Positions 56,101 to 64,000 of a stretch of 64,000 nucleotides of DNA are shown here, one piece after another (the stretch's first letter is position 1; the number at the start of each line of letters is the position of its first letter). The notes under the pieces were generated by a model that searched no databases, had not been told where the DNA came from, and saw nothing but the letters and a program-made list of their open reading frames with translations. The DNA comes from Cristatella mucedo. Lineage: Eukaryota; Bryozoa; Phylactolaemata; Cristatellidae. Where the stretch lies: the NCBI GenBank assembly GCA_009760855.2, contig WPIO01000031.1, forward strand, positions 639,001 through 703,000, written 5' to 3'. Made by a program: the position numbers and the translations under genes.

Positions 56101-56870
56101 AGCAAATGCTTGCACAATATGGATCGCATCATGCCATGTCTGCGCAGCAAGCTGCAGCTGCACTTCCGGGCAGAATGCTCGCTCAGCGGCAGCACTCGCA
56201 GACGGTGTACGAGAATGGCAGCCTGCCGATGCACGGACATTCGCAGGCCGGCGACCGAGAGCTGCTCTATCAAAACCCGAGCAATGGCATGGGCCACGCT
56301 GGCCCGGCAGCTGCCTCCGCCACGGCCGGCATGCTAAGCAGCTCGTCGGCCGCCTACTGTGGCGGCACACTGATGCAGCCGGGCATGTCTGTGCAGCAGC
56401 AGCAGCTACTGCAGCAGCAGCAGCTACTGCAGCAGCAGCAGCAGCAGCAGTGTGGAGCAGCTTACATTAGCAGCTCGTCACTGCCGCCGCTTGGCCACCA
56501 GCAGTCATCGTCTTACAGCAGTGGCGGACACTTACAGCAGCATTCGCAGCAGCCACCATTGGCCATGCAGGGCCGGCCGTCGGCAGAGTATGCGTGTCCT
56601 CAGCAGCAGCAGTTGCTGATTGCTGCTGCTGGCGGTGCAGCATTCCCGTCCATCGGCAGCAGTGGCGGCAGCCCGGCGTCGCAGCTGTACGTGCCTGACG
56701 CTGTGACTACCAGGCAGACCATCATGCACAGCATGAGCGGCCAGGCGCCCATGTCGTGCGCCGCAGATGCCGGCCCCGCTCTGCAGGAGCAGCAGCTGCA
56801 GGCCACAGGCTTTTTTGGCAGTTCGGCTGACGACTTGAACGATCTCGAGGCGATTCTGAATTCGCATTAA
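44125..56870 (+). CDS. mam: Mastermind-like Notch transcriptional coactivator (three exons, 962 aa)
   Basis: Nuclear coactivator that binds the groove formed by CSL/Su(H) and the Notch intracellular domain and recruits p300/CBP (family knowledge). Exons 44125-44430, 53667-53796 and 54418-56870 sum to 2889 nt and keep frame through phase 0 and phase 1 junctions. Residues about 24-86 form the MamL helix: [30 protein letters not shown] and KKASKR align with the Drosophila and vertebrate domain (basic helix, then Q/K-rich helix). Residues 105-108 (KRKL) may be a nuclear signal. An acidic-hydrophobic patch lies at about 165-202, and the rest is Gln/Ser/Gly/Ala/His-rich, ending [13 protein letters not shown]. 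Outside the MamL helix it is too diverged to align by eye. Further exons in the 9.2-kb intron cannot be excluded. Confidence 0.88.
45714..45868 (+). repeat. (GT)n compound microsatellite
   Basis: Two GT runs with interspersed CTTTCGTGCCTG and ACGGGTGTACG segments. Confidence 0.97.
46185..46312 (+). mobile_element. tRNA-derived SINE, family B, copy 3
   Basis: GCCCATGGGTAAGGTGGTCACC (A-box region), TCGTGGGATCGAGCCCACG (B box), CTGGATAGTTCTCTTAGGGTGCTATACAAATAAAGT, then an A/T-rich end. AGTTCTCTTAGGGTGCTATACAAAT parallels the LINE tail AGTTCTCTGAGGGCGCTATATTAAAT. Confidence 0.85.
48693..48793 (+). repeat. (CT)n microsatellite
   Basis: CT with TTTCT interruptions. Confidence 0.97.
49685..49740 (+). 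repeat. (GGT)n tract
   Basis: Imperfect GGT/GTG run, potentially G-quadruplex forming. Confidence 0.9.
50066..50157 (+). repeat. (CA)n microsatellite
   Basis: About 90 bp of uninterrupted CA in mastermind intron 1. Confidence 0.98.
51186..51326 (-). mobile_element. tRNA-derived SINE, family B, copy 4
   Basis: Minus strand: TTTGGCCCAGTGGTTAAGGTGCTCGCC (clear A box), an insert with CCAAGGCCAAGGTGAATG, TCATGGGCTCGAGCCCGCAGCATATGTGAAGGGCC (B box), AAGTTATCTCAGGGTGCTATACAATTAATA tail. Confidence 0.88.
51863..51903 (+). repeat. (GACA)n microsatellite
   Basis: Short GACA run mixed with GA in mastermind intron 1. Confidence 0.9.
53577..53610 (+). repeat. 15-bp tandem duplication
   Basis: GCGTTAGGGCTTCAT occurs twice in a row, about 60 bp upstream of the mastermind exon 2 acceptor. 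Confidence 0.85.
53667..53796 (+). CDS. mam: mastermind exon 2
   Basis: Acceptor CTCTCTCGTTCTAG|GGC has a strong pyrimidine tract; donor ACACAG|GTGAGC. The 130 nt (phase 0 to 1) encode [20 protein letters not shown] and then [20 protein letters not shown]. The KRKL cluster is reminiscent of the basic patch after the MamL helix in other Mastermind proteins. The assignment rests on splice sites and frame. Confidence 0.82.
53797..54417 (+). other. mastermind intron 2
   Basis: 621 bp between exon 2 and exon 3, holding the palindromic E-box pair and one TGTGGGAA at 54105-54112 that fits the CSL site consensus. No other feature. Confidence 0.7.
54184..54222. promoter_or_regulatory. Palindromic E-box pair in mastermind intron 2
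   Basis: Two CACGTG hexamers, at 54193-54198 and 54214-54219, sit in overlapping palindromes (GTACCACGTGGTAC at 54189-54202 and ACGTGGTACCACGT at 54184-54197). CACGTG is the canonical bHLH site. A role as an intronic element is inference only. Confidence 0.3.
54418..56870 (+). CDS. mam: mastermind exon 3: large low-complexity coactivator exon
   Basis: A 2453-nt exon. Acceptor GTGCATGCTTGCAG|GA completes a Gly codon with exon 2; TAA is at 56868-56870. It begins with [12 protein letters not shown] and the acidic-hydrophobic stretch [20 protein letters not shown], followed by [17 protein letters not shown]. It then carries many CAG/CAA runs (up to about seven Gln), His runs and Gly/Ser repeats, and closes with [14 protein letters not shown] single large Gln-rich exon is typical of Mastermind genes. 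Confidence 0.9.
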
Positions 56871-57295
56871 GCCGATCGCCTGGTTGGCCGAGCCCCGGTC
56901 GCAATTCATAACGAGTCCTGCGGTAGGGTGCTGCCCCCCCTCCACTTTTCAACCGAGCTGCGGGACTGCCAGCAGTGGGGGGGGCTGCAAATGCCACGTT
57001 CACGCACATGAGGCGCTGGTAACCTAACTGCTGAACAGTTAGACAGCTGCGTTGTCGTGCTTGCGTGTTGATAGCTGCTGTTTGCGCATTGCCGGCAACA
57101 GCTGCCAGTGTCGGCAACAGCAGGCAGTGTCGCCATCTTGCCACTGCCTCCATGTTGTGCATGTGCAATGCTGCAGGGTTCGGCATCCATGCGGTTTCAC
57201 ACCATGTACTAGCCGCCAAAACAGTGATCTGAACTTAGCGGCAGTCTTTTTGAGGGTATTTTTAATTTTTAGTTGACAGCAGCTGGCCAATTGTA

Positions 57296-57389
<94 letters not shown>

Positions 57390-59517
57390 GGGAGGCTGTG
57401 TGCCCCCTGCGCCCCGCCCGGCTATGAGCAGCCACTGTCGCAGGACGAAATGCTGCCAATGTTTTGCTGATTATCTTCCTTTGTATCTCGTGAACATAAG
57501 TCATTTTGTCTATTTAATATATTTATATTGACGTGGCAAATCGGTGGCTCGTGAGAAGCCAACATGACCCAATGCACTTCATGCGAATCAGAGCAAAAAC
57601 AAGGTTAAGTACATTTTACAACGTCGTGTATATCGGGCGAAGAGGTTTTGTGCCTTTCACCCGTTGTGTGCGCATGTACCGCATGTGTAAAGGGAATTCG
57701 TTGCATGTGGCAGGACCCGAACCTGCCAAATGACTCGTAAAATGCGAGCAGCTTGCCGTCGCAAGGCCGACACTCAGCTGTGTAGCAATGCGCACATATT
57801 ATGTGCACCGTAACCCAATTCTCCTCTGCGGTATTTGCGTTTGCTAGCATCTTACAGAATCGATGTTGAGCCATAAAATTCATTCTAGCCTGTCGCACCG
57901 ATGGTGGCACTTGCATGCAAGCTCGAATTTTTGGCGGATGTTTCCAAGGAAGCCAGACTCGGGTCGCGCAGGGATCTCCTGGTCGGCGGCCGTGTTTGCC
58001 ATCGAATGGCTGGCAGGCAGGCAGGCGACCTAGATCAGGCTCGGCGGTTCCCAAGCATGAAATAGCTGTCGAGCTAGTTCTGACAGCTTGAGGAACGAAG
58101 TGCATCACTGGAGCATGCATCCCCTTTTCATGAACTCGGATTGATGTACTTTCTCTTTTTTCATTTGCTTTGAGATTAGACGGGACGGTCTCCTACGTCT
58201 AAGCAGATACTTACATTGCCACACGCCAATCGGTTCAATGACTTCCCAATGACTCTGCAGTGTTTGCCAGCACTGCCAGCTGGTCTGGCTTTTTCTTGCC
58301 GAAAGTGGTCCGTGGTTTTACTCATGGACAGTGCTGGCAAACTCGGCCCGCCCCTTCCACGAGTCAGGGTCAGTGGCACTGCTGCATCCGCTGGCTAACC
58401 TCCCGACTGCGCAAGGTCTGTGTGGATAGCTTGCTGCTATGTGCCTTGCTACGCCCGTGAAGGCCGACTTTCGGTTTGACATCCGCCGCATCTTACTCAT
58501 TCCCGTGTGAAGTGACACGGTGCATCCAAGCTGTAGCATTCACCTTGGCACACCGAGGGATGTGTCGAGGAGAATATCAAATCTTGACCTTGCCTGTATG
58601 GCCAATCATGTGAGTGTTCATCAGGCCAGAGCCAGCCACAGTCCCTTTGGTGTGCCAAGGTTTGCAAGCTTCCCAGATCACTAAGAATTTTGAGGTCGCA
58701 AGACTTTTCCCCAGGAAGTACTGGCTAGTGTAGTGAGATGTGGGGGGGGGGCAAGGAGGCCTGACAATCTAAAGCGTCCGTATGAACAAAGCATCCGCAC
58801 AAACAAAATGTTGATACAAACGAGTACACGAACGCGTTCGATGGCACCAGCAAGCAGCAGGCCACGGAGCCAGTCAATGCATCATCTGTGAACAGCCAGC
58901 CGCATGATTCTCTCTGTGACTGATAAGGCTGGACCACACTTGCGGACATTGAATCCTCCTTAAATTCCCCTCTCCTCGGTTGGACTAGCATGGCCTGGCG
59001 CACTGCCCCCACCAGTGAGGCCATATCAATGAGTGGCACGCTGTGACAGGCTTCCGGCAGCAGCCGATGAGCAGATCGTTTTCAATACTGGGCTTGAAGA
59101 ACGATCTGATGTTCTTTTCCCCGATCTTTGAGTATAATCTTTATTTTTTCGTGACAATCGTCTTTCTTTAAGTCACTACTCCACGTTGCCCGTGCCATAC
59201 CCGGCTGGCCTCTGGATTGCTGCTGAGAGACTTGGTTTGTGCCAAGTCTCTAAGTCCTGTCGCTGTCCTCCATGCTCGTGTGCATGGTAGACCACTAAAC
59301 AGAGGAGATAACTTGCCATATTGGAACCGAGAGCTTGCTGCCGAGTGACCCTGCCAAAGGCGCTTGCTGGCCGAAGTAGGGACTGTAGCCTGTCATAAAG
59401 AAGAGCACTGTCGGGGTCGTCCGGCTACATACTCCGGCTGGTCGCAATTGCCCATTGTACAAACAACAGCAAGACACTATTCATTCATGCTGCTGCACAT
59501 AAACCAGGGAGGCCTAA
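56871..59517 (+). other. mastermind 3' flank
   Basis: Probably begins with the mastermind 3' UTR, but no convincing AATAAA is visible before the TA tract. No gene recognised through 59.5 kb. Confidence 0.5.
57298..57388 (+). repeat. (TA)n microsatellite
   Basis: About 45 TA units, roughly 430 bp past the mastermind stop codon. Confidence 0.98.
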
Positions 59518-59534
59518 CCCCCCCCCCCCCCCCC
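59518..59534 (+). repeat. Homopolymer C17
   Basis: Run of 17 C directly before the GA/GACA array; length may vary between assemblies. Confidence 0.9.
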
Positions 59535-59561
59535 GAGCAAGAGCATTCAGGCGATGAGGCA

Positions 59562-59900
<339 letters not shown>

Positions 59901-59904
59901 GAGC

Positions 59905-60872
59905 ACCCATCGCTCAATACAGCTTTTCCTCATGCCGATGTAATTGTCAATCACAATCTAAACTTTCATTTCTATGCAGATGACGCACAGCCTATGCCCC
60001 TACGCTTTGATCACCTCACAGCCCTCCATCACGGCACACTTTCTCTTCTCACTTGCAGCGTGTATTGCTGACATTGCATTTGGATGGTAGCAAACTTTCT
60101 CAAAGTGAATGACAATAAAACCAAGTTACTAGTTATGAGCAAACCTAGTGTAGTTCAGGAATTAGAAAAACGGGTCCCTCAAAATTGGCTCTGCCTTGTC
60201 TCCTGTACCATCTGTAAGAAATCTGGTTGTCCTGTTCCGAGGTGACCATTCAGTAGACGATCACAGTAGGCAGCTCTGTAGTCAAGTTGGCCATACTTTC
60301 AGCAACATTACATTGCAATACTGTGGGCCTGCTTAGACAGGGATACCATATCCATGCTGGTCATCCCATCTCGACTTCTGTTACTCACTACTTGCAACCT
60401 TCCGGCCAGTGCAGTGAGGTGCTTACAGTTTGTGCGAAACTCTGCAGTCAGGGATGTCTGTTGTGAGCATCCCAGTGGCTACACTACATCACTTCTCACC
60501 AACCTGCACTGACTCCCAATCAAGAAGAGCATCGACTTCAATGTTGTCACTTACTTTTAGGTCCATCTTTAATTTAGCTCTAGTCTACCTACCCAAACTA
60601 CTTCCCAATCAGCCTGGAACACGCTCTCGACTAACGCCACGAACCCCACCCCCGACTTGCCAACATTTAAACAGAAGCTGAAAATGCATCTTTTCCTCAC
60701 AGCATTCGCTGGGTCCTTGTGAATTGTCCTCTGTGTGCCCATGCATGGGGGCTGACTGTGCATGTTATCACTGACCATATTGGCATGCTTCCTTTATAAC
60801 CTACGTAAAGTGCTTAGAAAGAGAATAAGTTCTCTGAGGCTGCTATACCAATCTAATAATAATATTATTATA
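59905..60872 (+). mobile_element. Decayed LINE, copy 8
   Basis: Begins near CTCATGCCGATGTAATTGTC with an eroded YADD box (FHFYADDAQPMPLRF), an AANFLKVND-K-T stretch, a THLFL-like C-terminal end, and the shared tail GTAAAGTGCTTAGAAAGAGAATAAGTTCTCTGAGGCTGCTATACC at about 60805-60852. 5' truncated. Confidence 0.82.
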
Positions 60873-61822
60873 CAAAACCTTTGACCCAACTATGTCGTCC
60901 GACTAAGGTTTGGCAGTCCTACAATAACAGCATGTTGCAACTTTCAGTCATGAACCGGCACTTCGAACCAGCAGCTCTACGAGACGATGCTGCCCCCTTC
61001 CTGCCGTGCTGAAAAGTTTGTAGCCAGGCAGCATGGAATACAGATATGCCTCCCCAAACAGTCTAATAATACTATTTCGTGCCGTACTTTGGTCTGGCCG
61101 CCTCGAATACCGAAATCCTTTATGCGCCACAAGCTATCCCCGAGCCGAAGAGGGAGAGAAAAAAAATAAAACTGTTCCTTTGTTGATTGCTGAGACTGGA
61201 GGGAGTGTGAATTGTGCAGTCGCACTGCCCGCTTAGCGGCAAGAAGCTCCGTGGGTCAGCTCAGCTCAGCTGCACAGCAAGTCAGTCAGAATCGCTGTGC
61301 TGCTGCTGAGCACCTGCAGCCGCCATGTTGCTAGGGCCAAAGACGTGAAAGAGTGAAGCCCAATCTAGCAACTTCGAGAACGACTGTTGCCACTGCAAAC
61401 TAAATTACAAATGAAAATGCAAGCCACCACAGCATGAGAAGTTGCACCGCAAGCCAAGCTGCTAACGGCAAAGCGGGTTTAGGAGACGGCAGTCGGTGGA
61501 GGAGTACTCACCGAAGCCTGGCCACTAGCTAACCGCAGTTTCTGCCGGCCCCCCTTTACTTATCCAGCTGGCTGAACCCACCAAATCCCCGACTCGCCCG
61601 CACCCCAGAGGGTGGGGTGCTGCACACCACCGGCAGACTGCCGAGCTCATATCAGCAGCAGGTAGTCAGGCAGGCCTGCACATGCTGCTGCTACAAGCGT
61701 GCAGCAGCAGCAGCAGAGCGGCCGGAGGATGGTCGCCTGCCTTCGGCTAGGCAGGGCTGTCTGCAGCACAGGGAGTCCTCAGGGACTGATGATAGTCTAG
61801 CTTGCACCTGGGTTTTTGCCAG
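60873..61822. other. Gene-free stretch
   Basis: No recognised gene; CAG-rich segment near 61650-61715. Confidence 0.4.
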
Positions 61823-61975
61823 GAAGTAAGGCACTCCCTCTTCACGACCCTGGGGTCGTGGGTACTACCAGGAGTCCTGCAGTGGGGATCCTTTATTTTC
61901 CACTGCAATCGGTGGTGATAGTCGTGAGAGCTCTTCTGCTGCTACATAAATGAGGCTGTTAAATCAACTAGCCTT
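61823..61975 (+). mobile_element. tRNA-derived SINE, family A, copy 5
   Basis: AGTAAGGCACTCCC (head), GACCCTGGGGTCGTGGGTACTACCAGGAGTCCTGCAGTGGGG, GGTGATAGTCGTGAGAGCTCTTCTGCTGCTACATAAATGAGGCTGTTAAATCAACTAG. The B box has a small insertion. Confidence 0.85.
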
Positions 61976-62091
61976 TTTTTGATTGGATTGCTGATAGAGC
62001 AGCCTCACCTTGATCGTGCCCAAAGAGCCGGATGAAGGCAAGATGAAGGCAAAGCTCCAATACGCTAGATCCAATGCACGGCATATATATA

Positions 62092-62222
62092 AAATTCGTT
62101 TGTATAGCAGCCTGAGAGAATTACATCTTTATCTAGCTGCTTCACATATGCCGATGCCGAAGGGCTGGAGCCCACGACCTAGATCTTTAAAGATAAGTAC
62201 TTTACCCCTGGGTCAAACCGGG
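62092..62222 (-). mobile_element. tRNA-derived SINE, family B, copy 5
   Basis: Minus strand: CGGTTTGACCCAGGGGTAAAGTAC (A box), GATCTAGGTCGTGGGCTCCAGCCC (B box), CGGCATATGTGAAGC, AATTCTCTCAGGCTGCTATACAAACG tail. Confidence 0.85.
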
Positions 62223-63024
62223 GCAAAGCTACTGTCTACTAGTAGTGGCAGAAGCGCTGCTAAGTCTGGGTCGGTACCAGCCAGCAAGGCTCTGCAAGAG
62301 CTGGCAGGGGGGGGCGGCGCGAAACCACGAAAGACCAACCGGCAGCAGCCCCTGCCTCGGGGGGGGGGGAGGGAGGGAAGGTGCTAGCCACAGGAATGCA
62401 GAGGCTTTAGATCCGAGCAGGCTGCTACCACCAAGGGATGCAATCTGTGCAGCCGACGAGTAAGCCAGCCAGCCGGCAGCCGATGGACAACAAAGACATG
62501 AATAGCCTGCAATAATAAGCAGGGTCGGCCACACACACATTGTCACAAATGAAACTGAATGCTTAGTGCCCGTGAGGTCCCTTTTATGAGGCGCTGCTGG
62601 CTGCCAGCCATACAGCCAGCGTTTGCACAGCAGCTGGCCGCTGGGAAACAGTGCCCACTAACCCCTCCGGGTGCTTCCTGTCAACGGCAGCAGGGCAGGG
62701 TGGGTGGAGTGAGGTACGCTAGGTCGGGCACAATGGCAGCCTGTCCAAGAACGCCAAGAACGAATCGCCAGGACAGACACTGCAACAGCAGGTGGCAGCA
62801 GTCACTTGATTAGGCAGCTGTGGCAAGGGGCGCAAGGAGGTGCTGCGCTTGGATCCACCGCTCGAGTTCGCGAGCAAATAATCATAGGACGCAACAGGAT
62901 TTCAAGGCAGCATCCTGGCTGCCTGCTGCTACAGAGCTTCGTGTGTTGCTAATAAAACCTAATCGGCATAGATGGTGCACAATGGCTTTTGCCGAAACAT
63001 TCATGTGCTGGCTACTATCGATCT
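62223..63024. other. Gene-free stretch
   Basis: No recognised gene. A G run near 62350-62360. Confidence 0.4.
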
Positions 63025-63195
63025 AATGTAATCCACAAAGCCAATGTGGGTGTTACGCAGGAGAGTTTTGTATAGCGAACTCACAGCATAAGCGGCTTTC
63101 GGTACGCATGCGGTAGCCAACAGACTTCGTCTCACGAAGCAAAGGGAAAGTGGGAAGCATAGCAGAGTCAGGAGAGCAGTTGAGGTAGTGAGTAG
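63025..63195 (-). repeat. R repeat, copy 6 (inverted, well preserved)
   Basis: Minus strand: CCTGACTCTGCTATGCTTCCCACTTTCCCTTTGCTTCGTGAGACGAAGTCTGTTGGCTACCGCATGCGTACCGAAAGCCGCTTATGCTGTGAGTTCGCTATACAAAACTCTCCTGCGTAACACCCACATTGGCTTTGTGGATTACATTAGA. Nearest to copy 1. Confidence 0.85.
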
Positions 63196-63743
63196 GCTAC
63201 TGCAGGATCGCTCAGCTGCCACGCGATGGCTTGAAGGTCGCGCCCTTGGCCGACCGACTGCCGACAGGTACAGAGGAGAGATGCCCCCTTCAGAGCCCTG
63301 TATTCCAAGTGCATCCCCTCTCTTCTCACCCGAAACTGCCCTCCCACCCCCATCGGCTTGCAGCCCTAGCCCCGCCCCCTGCTGTTGTCACACGTAGCCC
63401 CCACCTCCTTGCTACAGCAGTAGCATTGATAAACAAACAAACTTGCAATGCACCGTCCATCTTTGTTCTTTAGGCAGGAAAGAACAGCCACACACATTCG
63501 AGGCAAGGCAGTGGCTGTTTGCACACATCCACACTTCAGATCATCTAAACAAAAATCTCTTGCTGCAAAAACAGACGCGAGCAACGCACACAGTCAGGAC
63601 AATTTTGTCGTTGGAAAAGTGGACGCAATCTAAGCGGGCCTTGAATCTTTCAGCCACTGTTCCTGACGAATGGAACGGGACCAGGGACGCACACGACAAG
63701 GCGTTGCGAAACCATGAGGTGCTTAAATGAAGAGGACTACGCC
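63196..63743 (-). other. Possible 3' UTR side of the right-edge gene
   Basis: If the exon at 63744-63833 is real, its 3' UTR begins here. I see no clear AATAAA on the minus strand and no other gene. Confidence 0.3.
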
Positions 63744-63833
63744 TCATCGCGTGCCAAAAAGTTCCCCGTAGTAGTCGTAGACTTTGATGCCAGGGTTCCT
63801 TCTAACGACGCCCAGCACAATGTCATCTTGGAT
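63744..63833 (-). CDS. Probable last coding exon of an unidentified gene running off the right edge
   Basis: On the minus strand a pyrimidine-rich acceptor, CTGCCTTTGTTTTAG, is followed by an open 90-nt exon: IQDDIVLGVVRRNPGIKVYD, then YYGELFGTR and TGA. The composition looks like a real, ordered protein C-terminus, and the acceptor is good. I do not recognise the family. The other exons would lie beyond 64000 or in the last 160 bp, where I see none. It could be a chance reading frame. Confidence 0.45.
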   Translation of the reverse strand: MQDDIVLGVVRRNPGIKVYDYYGELFGTR

Positions 63834-64000
63834 CTAAAACAAAGGCAGAGAAGCGACAGTGCAATGCACCGTTATAATGAACTAAGAGCTCGGCAGCAGT
63901 AGCTTAATTATGAACTACAAGCCTGGCCCCGCTGGATTATAACTGAGCCGCTTATGATATAGCTGTGATAAGCCGAGGCTCACACACATCGAGATTTATG

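Noticed and set aside
63440..63740. Plus-strand frame resembling a LINE C-terminal end (PDEWNGT)
   Set aside because: Only a few residues fit, and there is no LINE tail; it overlaps the possible 3' UTR of the minus-strand exon.

Overview
The window is animal nuclear DNA. It has GT-AG introns, short coding exons separated by kilobases of repeat-rich intron, long microsatellites, decayed LINE, SINE and DNA-transposon copies, and a Mastermind-type Notch coactivator, a gene known only from animals. I cannot place the species. An invertebrate is likely, from the repeat content and the divergence of both proteins.

Two genes can be assembled completely and stand head to head around 43.4-44.1 kb. 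On the minus strand, 43397 down to 11694, is TRAP1, the mitochondrial Hsp90 chaperone. Its 15 coding exons join in frame at every junction and give 723 residues. On the plus strand, 44125 to 56870, is a mastermind homologue. Its three exons also join in frame and give 962 residues: an N-terminal Mastermind (MamL) helix that docks on the CSL-Notch complex, then a long low-complexity Gln/Ser/Gly/Ala-rich region. The 727 bp between the two start codons must hold the 5' ends of both genes and is a candidate bidirectional promoter. The two proteins have no known shared pathway, so the arrangement is probably positional. A third gene, on the minus strand and running off the right edge, is represented only by a probable last exon at 63744-63833.

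Region by region: 1-11.7 kb is gene-free and holds decayed CR1/L2-type LINE copies, tRNA-derived SINEs, an unclassified repeat (called R here) and a 170-bp GA tract. 11.7-43.4 kb is TRAP1, whose introns contain LINE fragments and tails, three Tc1/mariner relics, a TTAA-flanked foldback element with a second partial copy, SINEs and CA/GA/GT tracts. 43.4-44.1 kb is the shared promoter region. 44.1-56.9 kb is mastermind, with a 9.2-kb first intron. 56.9-63.7 kb is the mastermind 3' side: a TA tract, a GACA/GA array, another LINE copy, two SINEs and one R copy.

The most interesting non-genic signal is the relation between the mobile families. One of the two SINE families ends in a stretch resembling the LINE 3' end, which suggests that the LINE machinery mobilises it. 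No CRISPR array, operon or bacterial system is present, and I found no wholly new molecular system. The less-described items are the R repeat, the foldback element, the orphan terminal exon and the very divergent Mastermind.
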